This document shows, one piece after another, positions 18,856-26,305 of a DNA stretch of 28,784 bases (the stretch's first letter is position 1; each line of letters starts with the position of its first letter). This DNA comes from Opitutaceae bacterium UBA2377. Its GTDB lineage: Bacteria; Verrucomicrobiota; Verrucomicrobiia; Opitutales; Opitutaceae. The position numbers were made by a program, and so were the translations under genes. The stretch lies in NCBI GenBank assembly GCA_002344205.1, contig DDSZ01000013.1:392-29175 (forward strand). The letters run 5' to 3'. The notes under the pieces are model-generated. The model saw only the letters and a list, made by a program, of their open reading frames with translations, was not told the origin of the DNA and searched no databases.

Positions 18856-19740
18856 CTAAAGAATCCCAAGCTGGCTCTTGGCGGCTTGAATATGCACGTC
18901 CAGTTTGGCTTGGATGGCAAAAACCGCGTATTTCAAGGGCGAAGCCGAGTGACGCTCCACGGTGTGTTCAACAACCGTCTCCCATATCCTGCCGCCGGAT
19001 TTTTCGTAGCAACGGATTAGATCGCGCAAACCCTGTTCTCCATACACGGCCATGTGTCCTGCAAAATCAACGGACGGATCACCGACCTGGGCTTCGGACC
19101 AATCGATGATGCCGCTCACTTCCCCGCTGTTGCTCGCAAGCACATGGCCCGCGTATAAATCACCATGAATGAAACTGGAAAAGCCGGGCCAAAGCCTGTC
19201 GGTGTCCACCCACTTGAGCCACCGGCCTTCCAGTTCAGCGCTGATGCCGATTTCCCGTTTCACCGTCGCGATGTCATGCAGCATCTGTTGCCGGAACATT
19301 TGCGGTGACGACGATTTCAGGCCGATAGCGACGGCCTTCTTGGCCGGAATCGCATGAAGCTCGACCAGAACCCTAGCCAGCGATGAAACGAAACGGGAAT
19401 TATTCTGTTCAAGATGCCAAATGATCCCGTGCGTTTCAGGGTCAAAAGTCAGGACGGGCAGGTTGGCCAACAAAGGGTAGGCTATAAGTTCAGGGCTCGT
19501 GATCTTCCAGTCCGGGACGGCAACGGACAGATGCTGCCTGGCCAGTGATAATATTTTCCTTTCCTGCTCAATCTTGCGGGTCAGGCCTGCCCGCCGGGGT
19601 ATGCGTAACACCCACTTTTGGCCGTCGGTGTCGGTGCCGAACGCGACTTTGTAATCAATCCCCATTTCATTCAGGGATATGTCATCGCCGAGATGAAGAC
19701 CGTGGCGTGCGGCCAATTCCAAAATGTCCTTTCTGTCCAT
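18856..19740 (-). CDS. mph: Mph-family macrolide 2'-phosphotransferase homologue
   Basis: A 294-residue kinase of the aminoglycoside-phosphotransferase fold, closest by eye to Mph enzymes that inactivate macrolides by GTP-dependent phosphorylation of the desosamine 2'-hydroxyl. Features recalled from MphA/MphB are present throughout: ELAARHGLHL at the start, NEMGIDYKVAF, KWVLRIPRR at 42-50, VPDWKITSPELIAYP, and WPGFSSFIHGDLYAGHVL with catalytic Asp194. IIDWSEAQVGDP carries the metal-binding Asp213, and the C-terminal YGEQGLRDLI and CYEKSGGRIW follow. Length is standard and nothing is broken. Composition is low-GC for this window (27 of 60 bases from 19381), implying acquisition. Actual substrate and resistance are not shown by sequence. 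Confidence 0.88.
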   Translation of the reverse strand: MDRKDILELAARHGLHLGDDISLNEMGIDYKVAFGTDTDGQKWVLRIPRRAGLTRKIEQERKILSLARQHLSVAVPDWKITSPELIAYPLLANLPVLTFDPETHGIIWHLEQNNSRFVSSLARVLVELHAIPAKKAVAIGLKSSSPQMFRQQMLHDIATVKREIGISAELEGRWLKWVDTDRLWPGFSSFIHGDLYAGHVLASNSGEVSGIIDWSEAQVGDPSVDFAGHMAVYGEQGLRDLIRCYEKSGGRIWETVVEHTVERHSASPLKYAVFAIQAKLDVHIQAAKSQLGIL

Positions 19741-19781
19741 GCTGTCTGCCTGATCGACAACATGGATACCGGTCGGATAGG

Positions 19782-19808
19782 CAAGCGTCCGTTAGGTGCG
19801 GACGCTTG
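19782..19808. repeat. Hairpin upstream of the mph gene
   Basis: CAAGCGTCC at 19782-19790 and GGACGCTTG at 19800-19808 form a perfect 9-base-pair stem with the 9-base loop GTTAGGTGC, about 40 bases upstream of the mph start. It could lie in the mph leader or mark the edge of the low-GC island. The rest of the gap (19741-19882) shows no gene. Confidence 0.6.
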
Positions 19809-19882
19809 TGGCTTCAACGCGTCTCTGGAGCGACCAAGTTACGCGGGAGTGCGCCGCTTGGGGCGCATCAGTCCATGAATCT

Positions 19883-20935
19883 TCACGCTACTGCCACCGG
19901 CTGGCCGGTGTCGGCCGAGGCGTAGAAGGCGTCGGTGATGCGGGCGAAGAGCAGGGCGTCCTGCAGCGAGGTCATGGGCGGGCGCTTTTCGAGGATGGCG
20001 CCGACGAAGTCGAAGACGATGCCGTCGTGCTCGGCAGCGGATTCCGACTCGTCGCCTTCCCACAGCACGCGGGTTTGGGTGCCGGTGCCGGGATTGGGTT
20101 CGGTCAGCACGACGTTGGCGCGCTTGGCCTTGAGCATCTGCAGGTCGAGCGCACCGCGGTCGCCGCAGATCTGCCACACGCTGTTGGCGGGCAGGGAGGA
20201 GAACTCGGCGCGCTCGTAGTTGAGCACGCAGCCCTCGGCGAAGGTCACAAGGCCGACGATGTGCGTTTCCGCATCGGAGCCCTTGGCCGCGTAGGCGCTG
20301 AACGGCTCCGGCGTCTGCCAGGTGCGCGCGAGGGCGAATTGCGGCGTGAGCTTGAAGTCCACGAGGCCGAGCAGGTAGTCCACGTCGTAGCAGCCCCAGT
20401 TGACGAAGATACCGCCGCCGTTGAGGTCGCGGCGCAAGCGCCAGACCGGCGGGTTGGGGTTGGGTTGGTCGGAAGGTTTGGTGGCGGCGCGGCAGGTGAT
20501 GGTGCGGATTTTGCCCAGGCCGCCGGAGCGGATAAAGGCATTGGCCACGCGGGCGGACTCGAACGAGCGGTAGCGCGAGGAGCAGCAGGCGCCGACGCGG
20601 TCGCCCTGCGCGGCGATGAGGCTGCGGACCTCGCCGGCATTCATCGCCACGGGTTTTTCCGTGAGCACGTGCTTGCCGTGCTTGAAGGCCTTGAGCGCGA
20701 GTTCCGTGCGGGCGCAGGCGGGGAGGGCGAGGATGACGGCGTCGATGGCGGGATCGGCGAAGACCTCGTCGGCGTTAGTGGTCCAGCGCGGCACGCCGAA
20801 CTCCGTCGCGGTTCTTTGCGCGAGCTCGGCGCGCAGGTCGCAGACGACGGCGGCGCGGGCGGTTTTCATCTTGGCGAGGGCGCGCAGGTGAAACTGCGCG
20901 ATGACGCCGCATCCGATAAGGGCGAAGTTGAGCAT
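19883..20935 (-). CDS. Gfo/Idh/MocA family NAD(P)-dependent oxidoreductase
   Basis: A 350-residue dehydrogenase of the usual family length. The Rossmann loop is ALIGCGVIAQFH at residues 5-16. The EKP motif, LTEKPVAMN, lies at 91-99 and supplies the catalytic lysine. The C-terminal domain has NGGGIFVNWGCYDVDYLLGL, the region with the usual Asp and aromatic substrate contacts. Substrate is likely a sugar, sugar-like acid or cyclitol. It is only weakly similar by eye to the oxidoreductase at 2552-3802. It is transcribed away from the AraC-type regulator across a 54-base gap, which suggests that this regulator may control it. Confidence 0.9.
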   Translation of the reverse strand: MLNFALIGCGVIAQFHLRALAKMKTARAAVVCDLRAELAQRTATEFGVPRWTTNADEVFADPAIDAVILALPACARTELALKAFKHGKHVLTEKPVAMNAGEVRSLIAAQGDRVGACCSSRYRSFESARVANAFIRSGGLGKIRTITCRAATKPSDQPNPNPPVWRLRRDLNGGGIFVNWGCYDVDYLLGLVDFKLTPQFALARTWQTPEPFSAYAAKGSDAETHIVGLVTFAEGCVLNYERAEFSSLPANSVWQICGDRGALDLQMLKAKRANVVLTEPNPGTGTQTRVLWEGDESESAAEHDGIVFDFVGAILEKRPPMTSLQDALLFARITDAFYASADTGQPVAVA

Positions 20936-20989
20936 GATGGGGAGAAGATTGCTTTGCAGGGTGGGGCGGCATTGTCTAGCGCGACTTCC

Positions 20990-21868
20990 GTGTCACTCGC
21001 ATCTTTCATCGGCCGTGAACTCGTGGTCGCGCTCGGGCAACTGGAACCGGCGCGGGTGCTGGGGCCGTGGCGGGGCCGGCGGCCGGCGGAGCAGCGGCGT
21101 CGGGCGAAGTTTGCCCCGGTGCTTTACGGCGAGGATCATGCCCACGGCCACGCCGAGCTGTGCCTGCTGCTGGAGGGCCGGTGCCGGTTCAGCTTCGACC
21201 ACGCGGGCTGCGTGCTGCGGGCGGGCGACTTGGTGATGTGTCCGGCCGGCACCGCGCATGCCGAGGCCTACGTGGCGCGCCCGGAGGGCTACCGGCTGGC
21301 GTGGTGGGGCCTGAACGCGGCCGACCCGCGGCTCCATGTCACCCGCTACCGGCGGCGCGGGGGCTTCACCCTTGAGCACGTCATGAACCTGGGCCTGCTG
21401 CCCGCCGACGCGCAGGCCCGTCTGCAGACCCTGCGGGCGCTGGCGGCGGGTGCACGGCCGCCGGACGGCGAGGTGCTGCGCGAGGCGATGCTGACCGTCG
21501 CGCTGGCGCTGCACCGGCGGGTGATCGCGGGCGGCGCGGCCCAGCTCGACACGCGCGCCCAGCTCGTGCGGCGCGCGGCGGATTTCGTGCGGGCGGAGGC
21601 GCACCGGCCGCTGGCGCTGGCCGACGTGGCGCGGGCCGTGCACGTGTCGCCAAACTACCTGACCGGGCTCTTCCGCGCGGAGACGGGCACGCCGCTGGGC
21701 AAGTTCATCCTCGTCGAGCGCATCGCCCGCGCCCAGCGCCAGCTCGCCCGCCCCGGCGCCAGCGTGAAATCCGTGGCGCTGGCGCTGGGCTTTGCGGACC
21801 CCTTCACCTTCAGCCGCGCCTTCAAGCGCGTGACGGGGCGCGCGCCGCGCACGGCTTTGCAGGCTTGA
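20990..21868 (+). CDS. AraC-family transcriptional regulator with N-terminal cupin sensor
   Basis: A regulator of about 292 residues. An N-terminal cupin-like sensor (about residues 42-110) shows the His-rich GEDHAHGHAELCLLLEG (H50, H52, H54, E56) and LVMCPAGTAH segments. The C-terminal AraC domain has two helix-turn-helix units: LALADVARAVHVSPNYLTGL (about 208-227) and SVKSVALALGFADPFTFSRA, ending FKRVTGRAP. The start is uncertain. GTG 20990 gives MSLASFIGREL; TTG 20972 is also in frame. It is divergent from the Gfo/Idh/MocA gene and is followed by the dioxygenase gene after 41 bases, placing it as the likely local regulator of a sugar-type pathway. Confidence 0.88.
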   Translation: MSLASFIGRELVVALGQLEPARVLGPWRGRRPAEQRRRAKFAPVLYGEDHAHGHAELCLLLEGRCRFSFDHAGCVLRAGDLVMCPAGTAHAEAYVARPEGYRLAWWGLNAADPRLHVTRYRRRGGFTLEHVMNLGLLPADAQARLQTLRALAAGARPPDGEVLREAMLTVALALHRRVIAGGAAQLDTRAQLVRRAADFVRAEAHRPLALADVARAVHVSPNYLTGLFRAETGTPLGKFILVERIARAQRQLARPGASVKSVALALGFADPFTFSRAFKRVTGRAPRTALQA

Positions 21869-21909
21869 TTCCTGCGCGGCGTCCGCCCATCCCTCCGCCA
21901 TCCCTGCCC

Positions 21910-22812
21910 ATGGAACCGACCTTCGAACGGCCCTTTCCCGCGCTGACCCCGGCGCAGCGCTATCATTTTGAAATCCACGGCTACGTCGTCGTGCCCGGCG
22001 TGCTCAGCCGCAAGGAGTGCCGCACGATCATGGACGCGATGCAGCGCACCAAACAGGCGATCCGCGCCCGGCCGGAGGGCCACGTCCCGGCGCCGGGCGA
22101 GCCGAGCTTCATCATCGACCTGCCGCACCATGTGTTCATGGGCGCGATCCGCGAGGCCGACCCCGTGTTCGCGGCCTACGCCGCGCACCCCCGCCTCGTG
22201 GGCATGGCCGAGGAGGTCATCGGCGGCGAGGCGCGCATCGTGGAGCTCAACGCGCACATCAACTCCCGCAACCCGAAGGAAAAGTTCACCAAGGACCCGA
22301 AGTTCGGCTTTCACCTCGGCATCGACGTGCCCTACGGCACGCACGTGAAAAACGGGCTCTTCCACTGCAGCTTCGTGAAGACGCTCACCAACCTCACCGA
22401 CCTCGGGCCCGACGACGGCGGCACGGTGGTGATCGCCGGCAGCCACAAGCTGGACCTGCCCGAGGCTGACATCATCGCCTGTGCCTATGCCGACCGCTCG
22501 CTCATCCACCAGGTGATCGCGCCGGCCGGCTCGACGCTGCTCTTCGCCGAGACGCTCATCCACGCCACGGGCCAGATCCGCAGCGACCGCGAGCGGGGCA
22601 TCATCGTCTGCGGCTACGGCACGCGCATGTTCCCCTGGTGGGACGGCGGCGAGCTGACGCCGGGCTTTCGCAAAAAAATCCCGCCGCATCTGGAAACGCT
22701 GTTCCACGGCAAGGCCCACTGGCTCCGCGGGCCGCGCTACCGTGCGCTCAACGAGCCGGCGGACCTGCGGAAGTTCACGCTCGCCGATGCCTGGCACCCG
22801 CCGGCGGATTAA
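21910..22812 (+). CDS. Phytanoyl-CoA dioxygenase (PhyH) family protein
   Basis: A 300-residue protein of the Fe(II)/2-oxoglutarate-dependent PhyH superfamily. Support comes from the N-terminal FEIHGYVVVPGVLS, the core LTNLTDLGPDDGGTVVIAGSHK at about 159-180, and the distal LIHATGQIRSDRERG (His218 and nearby arginines). The usual proximal HxD ligand pair is not seen in exact form. The aligned spot reads H135-L-G-I-D139, with three residues between, so metal binding needs checking. I use the ATG at 21910; a TTG at 21865 would overlap the regulator gene. A hairpin spans its stop codon. Substrate is unknown; close relatives in this phylum hydroxylate small metabolites rather than phytanoyl-CoA. 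Confidence 0.8.
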   Translation: MEPTFERPFPALTPAQRYHFEIHGYVVVPGVLSRKECRTIMDAMQRTKQAIRARPEGHVPAPGEPSFIIDLPHHVFMGAIREADPVFAAYAAHPRLVGMAEEVIGGEARIVELNAHINSRNPKEKFTKDPKFGFHLGIDVPYGTHVKNGLFHCSFVKTLTNLTDLGPDDGGTVVIAGSHKLDLPEADIIACAYADRSLIHQVIAPAGSTLLFAETLIHATGQIRSDRERGIIVCGYGTRMFPWWDGGELTPGFRKKIPPHLETLFHGKAHWLRGPRYRALNEPADLRKFTLADAWHPPAD

Positions 22813-22821
22813 AACCGCCGG
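22801..22821. terminator. Hairpin spanning the stop codon of the PhyH-family gene
   Basis: CCGGCGG and CCGCCGG form a 7-base-pair stem with the loop ATTAAAA, which contains the TAA stop. It has no T-run. It may reduce read-through into the aminotransferase gene 80 bases later, but this is a weak call. Confidence 0.35.
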
Positions 22822-22901
22822 TGCCCGGCCGTAAGATTCGACATGGCATTGTAAGCCCGGCCATTCCCGCCGCCGCCCCTGGCTGCTAAGCTGGACGCAC
22901 C

Positions 22902-24227
22902 ATGAGCACCACCCTTGCCCCCGCCGCCTCGAAACTCGCCCTCCTCGGCGGCACCGCCGTCGGCGAAGTCACCTATTCCAAGTTTCCGCATTTCTCGGAG
23001 CGCGCGCTGGCGCGCGTGACCGAGGTGCTCCGCGCCGGCAAGGCGATCGGCCTCGGCCGGTTTCATTCGCCGGAGATCGAGGAGGCCGAGCTCACCATCT
23101 CGCGCTACCACGGCGGCCGCGAGGTGCTCGCCTGCAGCTCGGGCCATGCGGCGCTGCAGGGCGCGCTGGCCGGCCTGGAAATCTGCTGCGGCGACGAGGT
23201 TATCACCACGCCCTATACCTGGGGCGCGTCCATCTCCTGCATCCTGCACCAGAACGCCATCCCGGTCTTCGTGGATGTCGAGGCCGACACCGGGGTGATT
23301 GATCCGGAAAAGATCGAGGCCGCCATCACCCCGCGCACGAAGGCGATCCTCGCCGTGCACATCTTCGGCCAGCCCGCGAACCTCAAGCGGCTCCGCGCCA
23401 TCGCCGACAAGCACAAGCTCTGCCTGATCGAGGACGGCAGCCAGGCGCACGGGGCGGAGATTGACGGCCTGCGCGTGGGCAATGTCGGCGACGCCGCCGG
23501 CTTCTCCTGCATGGGCGGCAAGGTGCTGCCGACCACCGAGGCCGGCTACCTCGTGACGCCGCGCAAGGACGTTTTCTGGAAAGCCGCGATGATCGGCCAG
23601 CACATGGGCCGCTCGCCGGAGAAGGACTTTCCCGCGGAGCTGCTGCCCTGGGTGGACTCGCTGGTTTACACCTACCGCGTGACGCCGCTCAACGCCGTGC
23701 TCCTCACCGAGCAGTTCGGCGTGATCGACGGCTGGGTGGCCGAGCGCCGCCGGCACGCCGCGCTCTTCCGCGAGCAGCTCGCCGGCGCGCAGTTCCTGCG
23801 GCTGCCCGACTACGCGCCCGGCGTGAAGCCGGTCTATCACCTGCTCACGATGAATTTCGACAGCGAGGCCGCCGGGGTCTCGCGCAACACCTTTGCCGCC
23901 GCGCTGAAGGCCGAGGGCATGCTGGCCTTCGGCTATGTGCCGGCCCCCATCCCGGACTGGGCGCGCCTGCACTGGCAGGGTTACTCGGGGCCGCGCGTCT
24001 CGTGGCTCGCAGCGCTGGAAAAGGCCGGCGTGGACTACCGCGGCCTGGCGTTGCCCAACTGCCGCCACCGCGTGGCCAACTCCATCGAGACCCGGTTTGA
24101 TTTCATCGACGATCGCGCGGACATGGTCATGCGCATGGCCGAGGTCGTCCACAAGGTCGAAGCCAACATCGGCGCGCTCCGCGACTACGAGCGCAGCCAC
24201 GGCCCCGTCGCCACCGCGAAACGCTGA
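22902..24227 (+). CDS. DegT/DnrJ/EryC1/StrS family PLP-dependent aminotransferase
   Basis: A 441-residue fold-type I enzyme of the sugar aminotransferase family. An N-terminal LALLGGTAVGE, typical of the longer subgroup, is followed by CSSGHAALQGALAGL, TTPYTWGASISCIL and the cofactor aspartate in LIEDGSQAHGAE. The presumed Schiff-base lysine is K207 in SCMGGKVLPTTEAGY, where the better-known form reads K-x-L-x-x-G-E-G-G. Members either aminate keto-sugars or cyclitols or act as PLP dehydratases. With Lys in place of His, transamination is expected. Its TGA overlaps the next start (TGATG), linking it to the ceramidase-like hydrolase. Confidence 0.9.
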   Translation: MSTTLAPAASKLALLGGTAVGEVTYSKFPHFSERALARVTEVLRAGKAIGLGRFHSPEIEEAELTISRYHGGREVLACSSGHAALQGALAGLEICCGDEVITTPYTWGASISCILHQNAIPVFVDVEADTGVIDPEKIEAAITPRTKAILAVHIFGQPANLKRLRAIADKHKLCLIEDGSQAHGAEIDGLRVGNVGDAAGFSCMGGKVLPTTEAGYLVTPRKDVFWKAAMIGQHMGRSPEKDFPAELLPWVDSLVYTYRVTPLNAVLLTEQFGVIDGWVAERRRHAALFREQLAGAQFLRLPDYAPGVKPVYHLLTMNFDSEAAGVSRNTFAAALKAEGMLAFGYVPAPIPDWARLHWQGYSGPRVSWLAALEKAGVDYRGLALPNCRHRVANSIETRFDFIDDRADMVMRMAEVVHKVEANIGALRDYERSHGPVATAKR

Positions 24228-25591
24228 TGAAAGCGGGCTTCGGCAGCAGCGACATCACCCCGCGCCCGGGCGTCCAGCTCGCCGGCTACGGGCCGCATCG
24301 CAACCGGGCCGCGCAAAAGATCACCGCCCCTCTGCACGCCCGCGCGCTCGTCCTTGCCGCCGGTCGGCGGCGGCACGTGCTGGTCAACCTGGAGTTGTGC
24401 GGCACCGACCGGGCGACGGCCGCGCGCCTGCGCGCCGCGGTGGCGCAGCGCGCCGGCTGCCGGCCCGACGAGGTGTTTCTCACCGTCACGCACACGCACA
24501 GCGGTCCCTCGACCGGCGGCATGCTGGGGTGGGGCGAGCCGGATGCGCTTTACATGGAGACCTTGCCCGCGCGCGTCGCCGAGGCCGCGGCGCGCGCCGT
24601 GGCCGCTTTGACCGGGGTCGAATGGCGCTACGCCGAGGTCCCCTGCGAAGGCATCGCGGTCAACCGCGAGACGGACCGCGGCGGCTGGGAGCCGAAGCCC
24701 GACCCACTCGCGGTGCGGTTGCACCCGCGCTGGCGGCCGGCCCGTCCGCAGGACACCGATCCGACCCTGCGCGTGCTCGCGGCCTACGCCGACGGCCGGC
24801 TCCTCGGCGTGCTGCATCACTTTGGTTGTCATGCCGTGGTCGGCAGCGAGCAGACCTTCGATGTGCACGGGGATTTTGTCGGCCTCGCCTCGCAGACGAT
24901 CGAGCGCCTGCATCCCGGCGCGACGGCGATCTTTCTGCCCGGCGCCATCGGTGACATCAACCCGCCCGTCTGCCACCGCGGTCCGGCGGAGACGGCCCGC
25001 GCGCTGCGGGTGCTGTCGCGCAAATACGCCGCGGTCATCCGCCGGGGCCTGCGCGCCGCGCGGCCCGTTGCGGTGGATCAGGTCAGGGGCCTGCGGCAGG
25101 AAGTGGAGTTTGCGCGCGTGCGGACGACGCGTCGCGAATTGCTCGCCCGGCTGGCCAAGCTGGAGGCGGAGTTTCAGGTGCCGGGCGTTACGGATGATCC
25201 GAAGCGCGGCCGCCCGCCGCTCCACACGCAGGGCATGCAGATGGTGCGCTTGCAGGGGCTGCGGACGCTGCTGGCCGGGTTTCGGGGCGGCCGTCCGCCG
25301 CGGCTCCCGGTCAACGTGCAGGGCCTGCGGATCGGCCCGGTCGCGCTGCTCGGCGTGGGGTTGGAGGTCTTCCACAGTCTGCAGGCGCCGGTGTTGCGCG
25401 GCAGCCCGCAGCCGCACCCGTGGCTGGTGAGCCTGTGCGGCGGGCTGGGCTACGCTCCCGACCAACGGGCTTGTGAGAAAGTCGGCTACACCGACGACCT
25501 TGTGCCATCGATCTTGGGTGAAACCCCCTACAAGAAGATTTACCGCGAGCTGCCGGAAGCAATGGTTCGTCTTGCACGACAGCTGGCCTGA
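24227..25591 (+). CDS. Neutral/alkaline non-lysosomal ceramidase-like hydrolase
   Basis: A 454-residue protein resembling the N-terminal catalytic domain of neutral ceramidases. The start GFGSSDITPRPGVQLAGYG is typical, and the metal-binding histidine segments are FLTVTHTHSGPSTGG near 85-97 and HHFGCHAVVG with DVHGDFVG near 201-222. The LPGAIGDINPP segment follows. No signal peptide is present and the C-terminal immunoglobulin-like domain of true ceramidases is missing, so a cytoplasmic amide or ester hydrolase acting on another substrate is likely. It is translationally coupled to the DegT-type aminotransferase (one-base overlap). The nearest alternative is an uncharacterised alkaline ceramidase-like family common in Planctomycetes and Verrucomicrobia. 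Confidence 0.75.
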   Translation: MKAGFGSSDITPRPGVQLAGYGPHRNRAAQKITAPLHARALVLAAGRRRHVLVNLELCGTDRATAARLRAAVAQRAGCRPDEVFLTVTHTHSGPSTGGMLGWGEPDALYMETLPARVAEAAARAVAALTGVEWRYAEVPCEGIAVNRETDRGGWEPKPDPLAVRLHPRWRPARPQDTDPTLRVLAAYADGRLLGVLHHFGCHAVVGSEQTFDVHGDFVGLASQTIERLHPGATAIFLPGAIGDINPPVCHRGPAETARALRVLSRKYAAVIRRGLRAARPVAVDQVRGLRQEVEFARVRTTRRELLARLAKLEAEFQVPGVTDDPKRGRPPLHTQGMQMVRLQGLRTLLAGFRGGRPPRLPVNVQGLRIGPVALLGVGLEVFHSLQAPVLRGSPQPHPWLVSLCGGLGYAPDQRACEKVGYTDDLVPSILGETPYKKIYRELPEAMVRLARQLA

Positions 25592-25601
25592 CGAGGCACG
25601 C

Positions 25602-25633
25602 GGTAGGGTCGGACTCGCCAGCCGTAGGTCCGA
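25602..25633. repeat. Degenerate GGTAGGGTC hairpin repeat
   Basis: GGTAGGGTC begins at 25602, and TCGGAC (25609-25614) pairs with GTCCGA (25628-25633) around a 13-base loop. The same GGTAGGGTC leads the hairpin at the right edge of the window. The rest of the gap to 25771 is relatively AT-rich (27 G/C of 60 from 25681). It probably holds the pilin promoter, but I cannot place the elements. Confidence 0.45.
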
Positions 25634-25771
25634 TTGGAAGAAACTTCCCCGGGCCACGAGATAGATGCATGGCCATAGTAATAAAGACGTTGGCTGAACA
25701 AGCGGGTGATATGTTTAGCCCTTGAGATTCTGCCTTGCATGTGGCGCATGCACTTGCACAAATGCCCGGCA

Positions 25772-26305
25772 ATGAAAGTGTCCGCCGCGGTAAATCCCCA
25801 AGGCCGGCGAGGGCTCAGTGCCCGCCGCCTGTCGGGTTTTACCTTGGTGGAAATCATGGTGGTCGTGGTAATCATCAGCTTGGTGGCAGCCTTCGGCATC
25901 CCCACCATCACGCGCATTCAGATCAAGGCCCGGACCGCTGCCGTCGTGAATGATTTGCGGGTATTTGCGGCCGTGTTTCAGACCTACGCCCATGCCAACG
26001 GGGTCTGGCCGGAAGAGACGGCTGCTGGGGTCATCCCCCCAGAGTTGCACGAGCAATTGCACAATGGTCCTTGGGCCAGGCCCACACCGTTGGGCGGACT
26101 CTATAATTGGGAAAATAATCAACTGCACCAAGGTGGCTTCCGGCCCCGCGCAGCCATCGCGATTACCAATCCCGGCGATGGCGGCACCGGCTTTTCACTC
26201 ACCCAGCTGCGGAACATCGACGAGGCCATAGACGATGGCGATCTCGCCACCGGCATGTTCCGAATTGGCGCCAACAACGCCCCGCTTTTTGTGATCGAAC
26301 CCTGA
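25772..26305 (+). CDS. Type IV pilin-like / type II secretion pseudopilin
   Basis: A 177-residue prepilin. The prepilin peptidase site is G22|F23 in LSGFTLVEIM, with the conserved Glu at +5 (E27). A hydrophobic N-terminal helix follows (VVVVIISLVAAFGIPTI), then an amphipathic helix and a variable globular part containing PLGGLYNW. The leader is long and basic (RRGLSARRL). I chose the ATG at 25772, which gives this leader. Such proteins assemble into pili or secretion pseudopili at the inner membrane. Verrucomicrobial genomes encode many orphan copies, and no assembly ATPase or secretin is present here. Its stop overlaps the next start by one base. Confidence 0.85.
   Translation: MKVSAAVNPQGRRGLSARRLSGFTLVEIMVVVVIISLVAAFGIPTITRIQIKARTAAVVNDLRVFAAVFQTYAHANGVWPEETAAGVIPPELHEQLHNGPWARPTPLGGLYNWENNQLHQGGFRPRAAIAITNPGDGGTGFSLTQLRNIDEAIDDGDLATGMFRIGANNAPLFVIEP

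Noticed and set aside
19650..19808. Integron attC site near the mph gene, suggested by GTTAGGT at 19791 in a hairpin loop
   Set aside because: No matching RYYYAAC box lies within about 140 bases upstream, the GTTRRRY box is in the loop rather than the stem end, and the gene orientation is wrong for a cassette.
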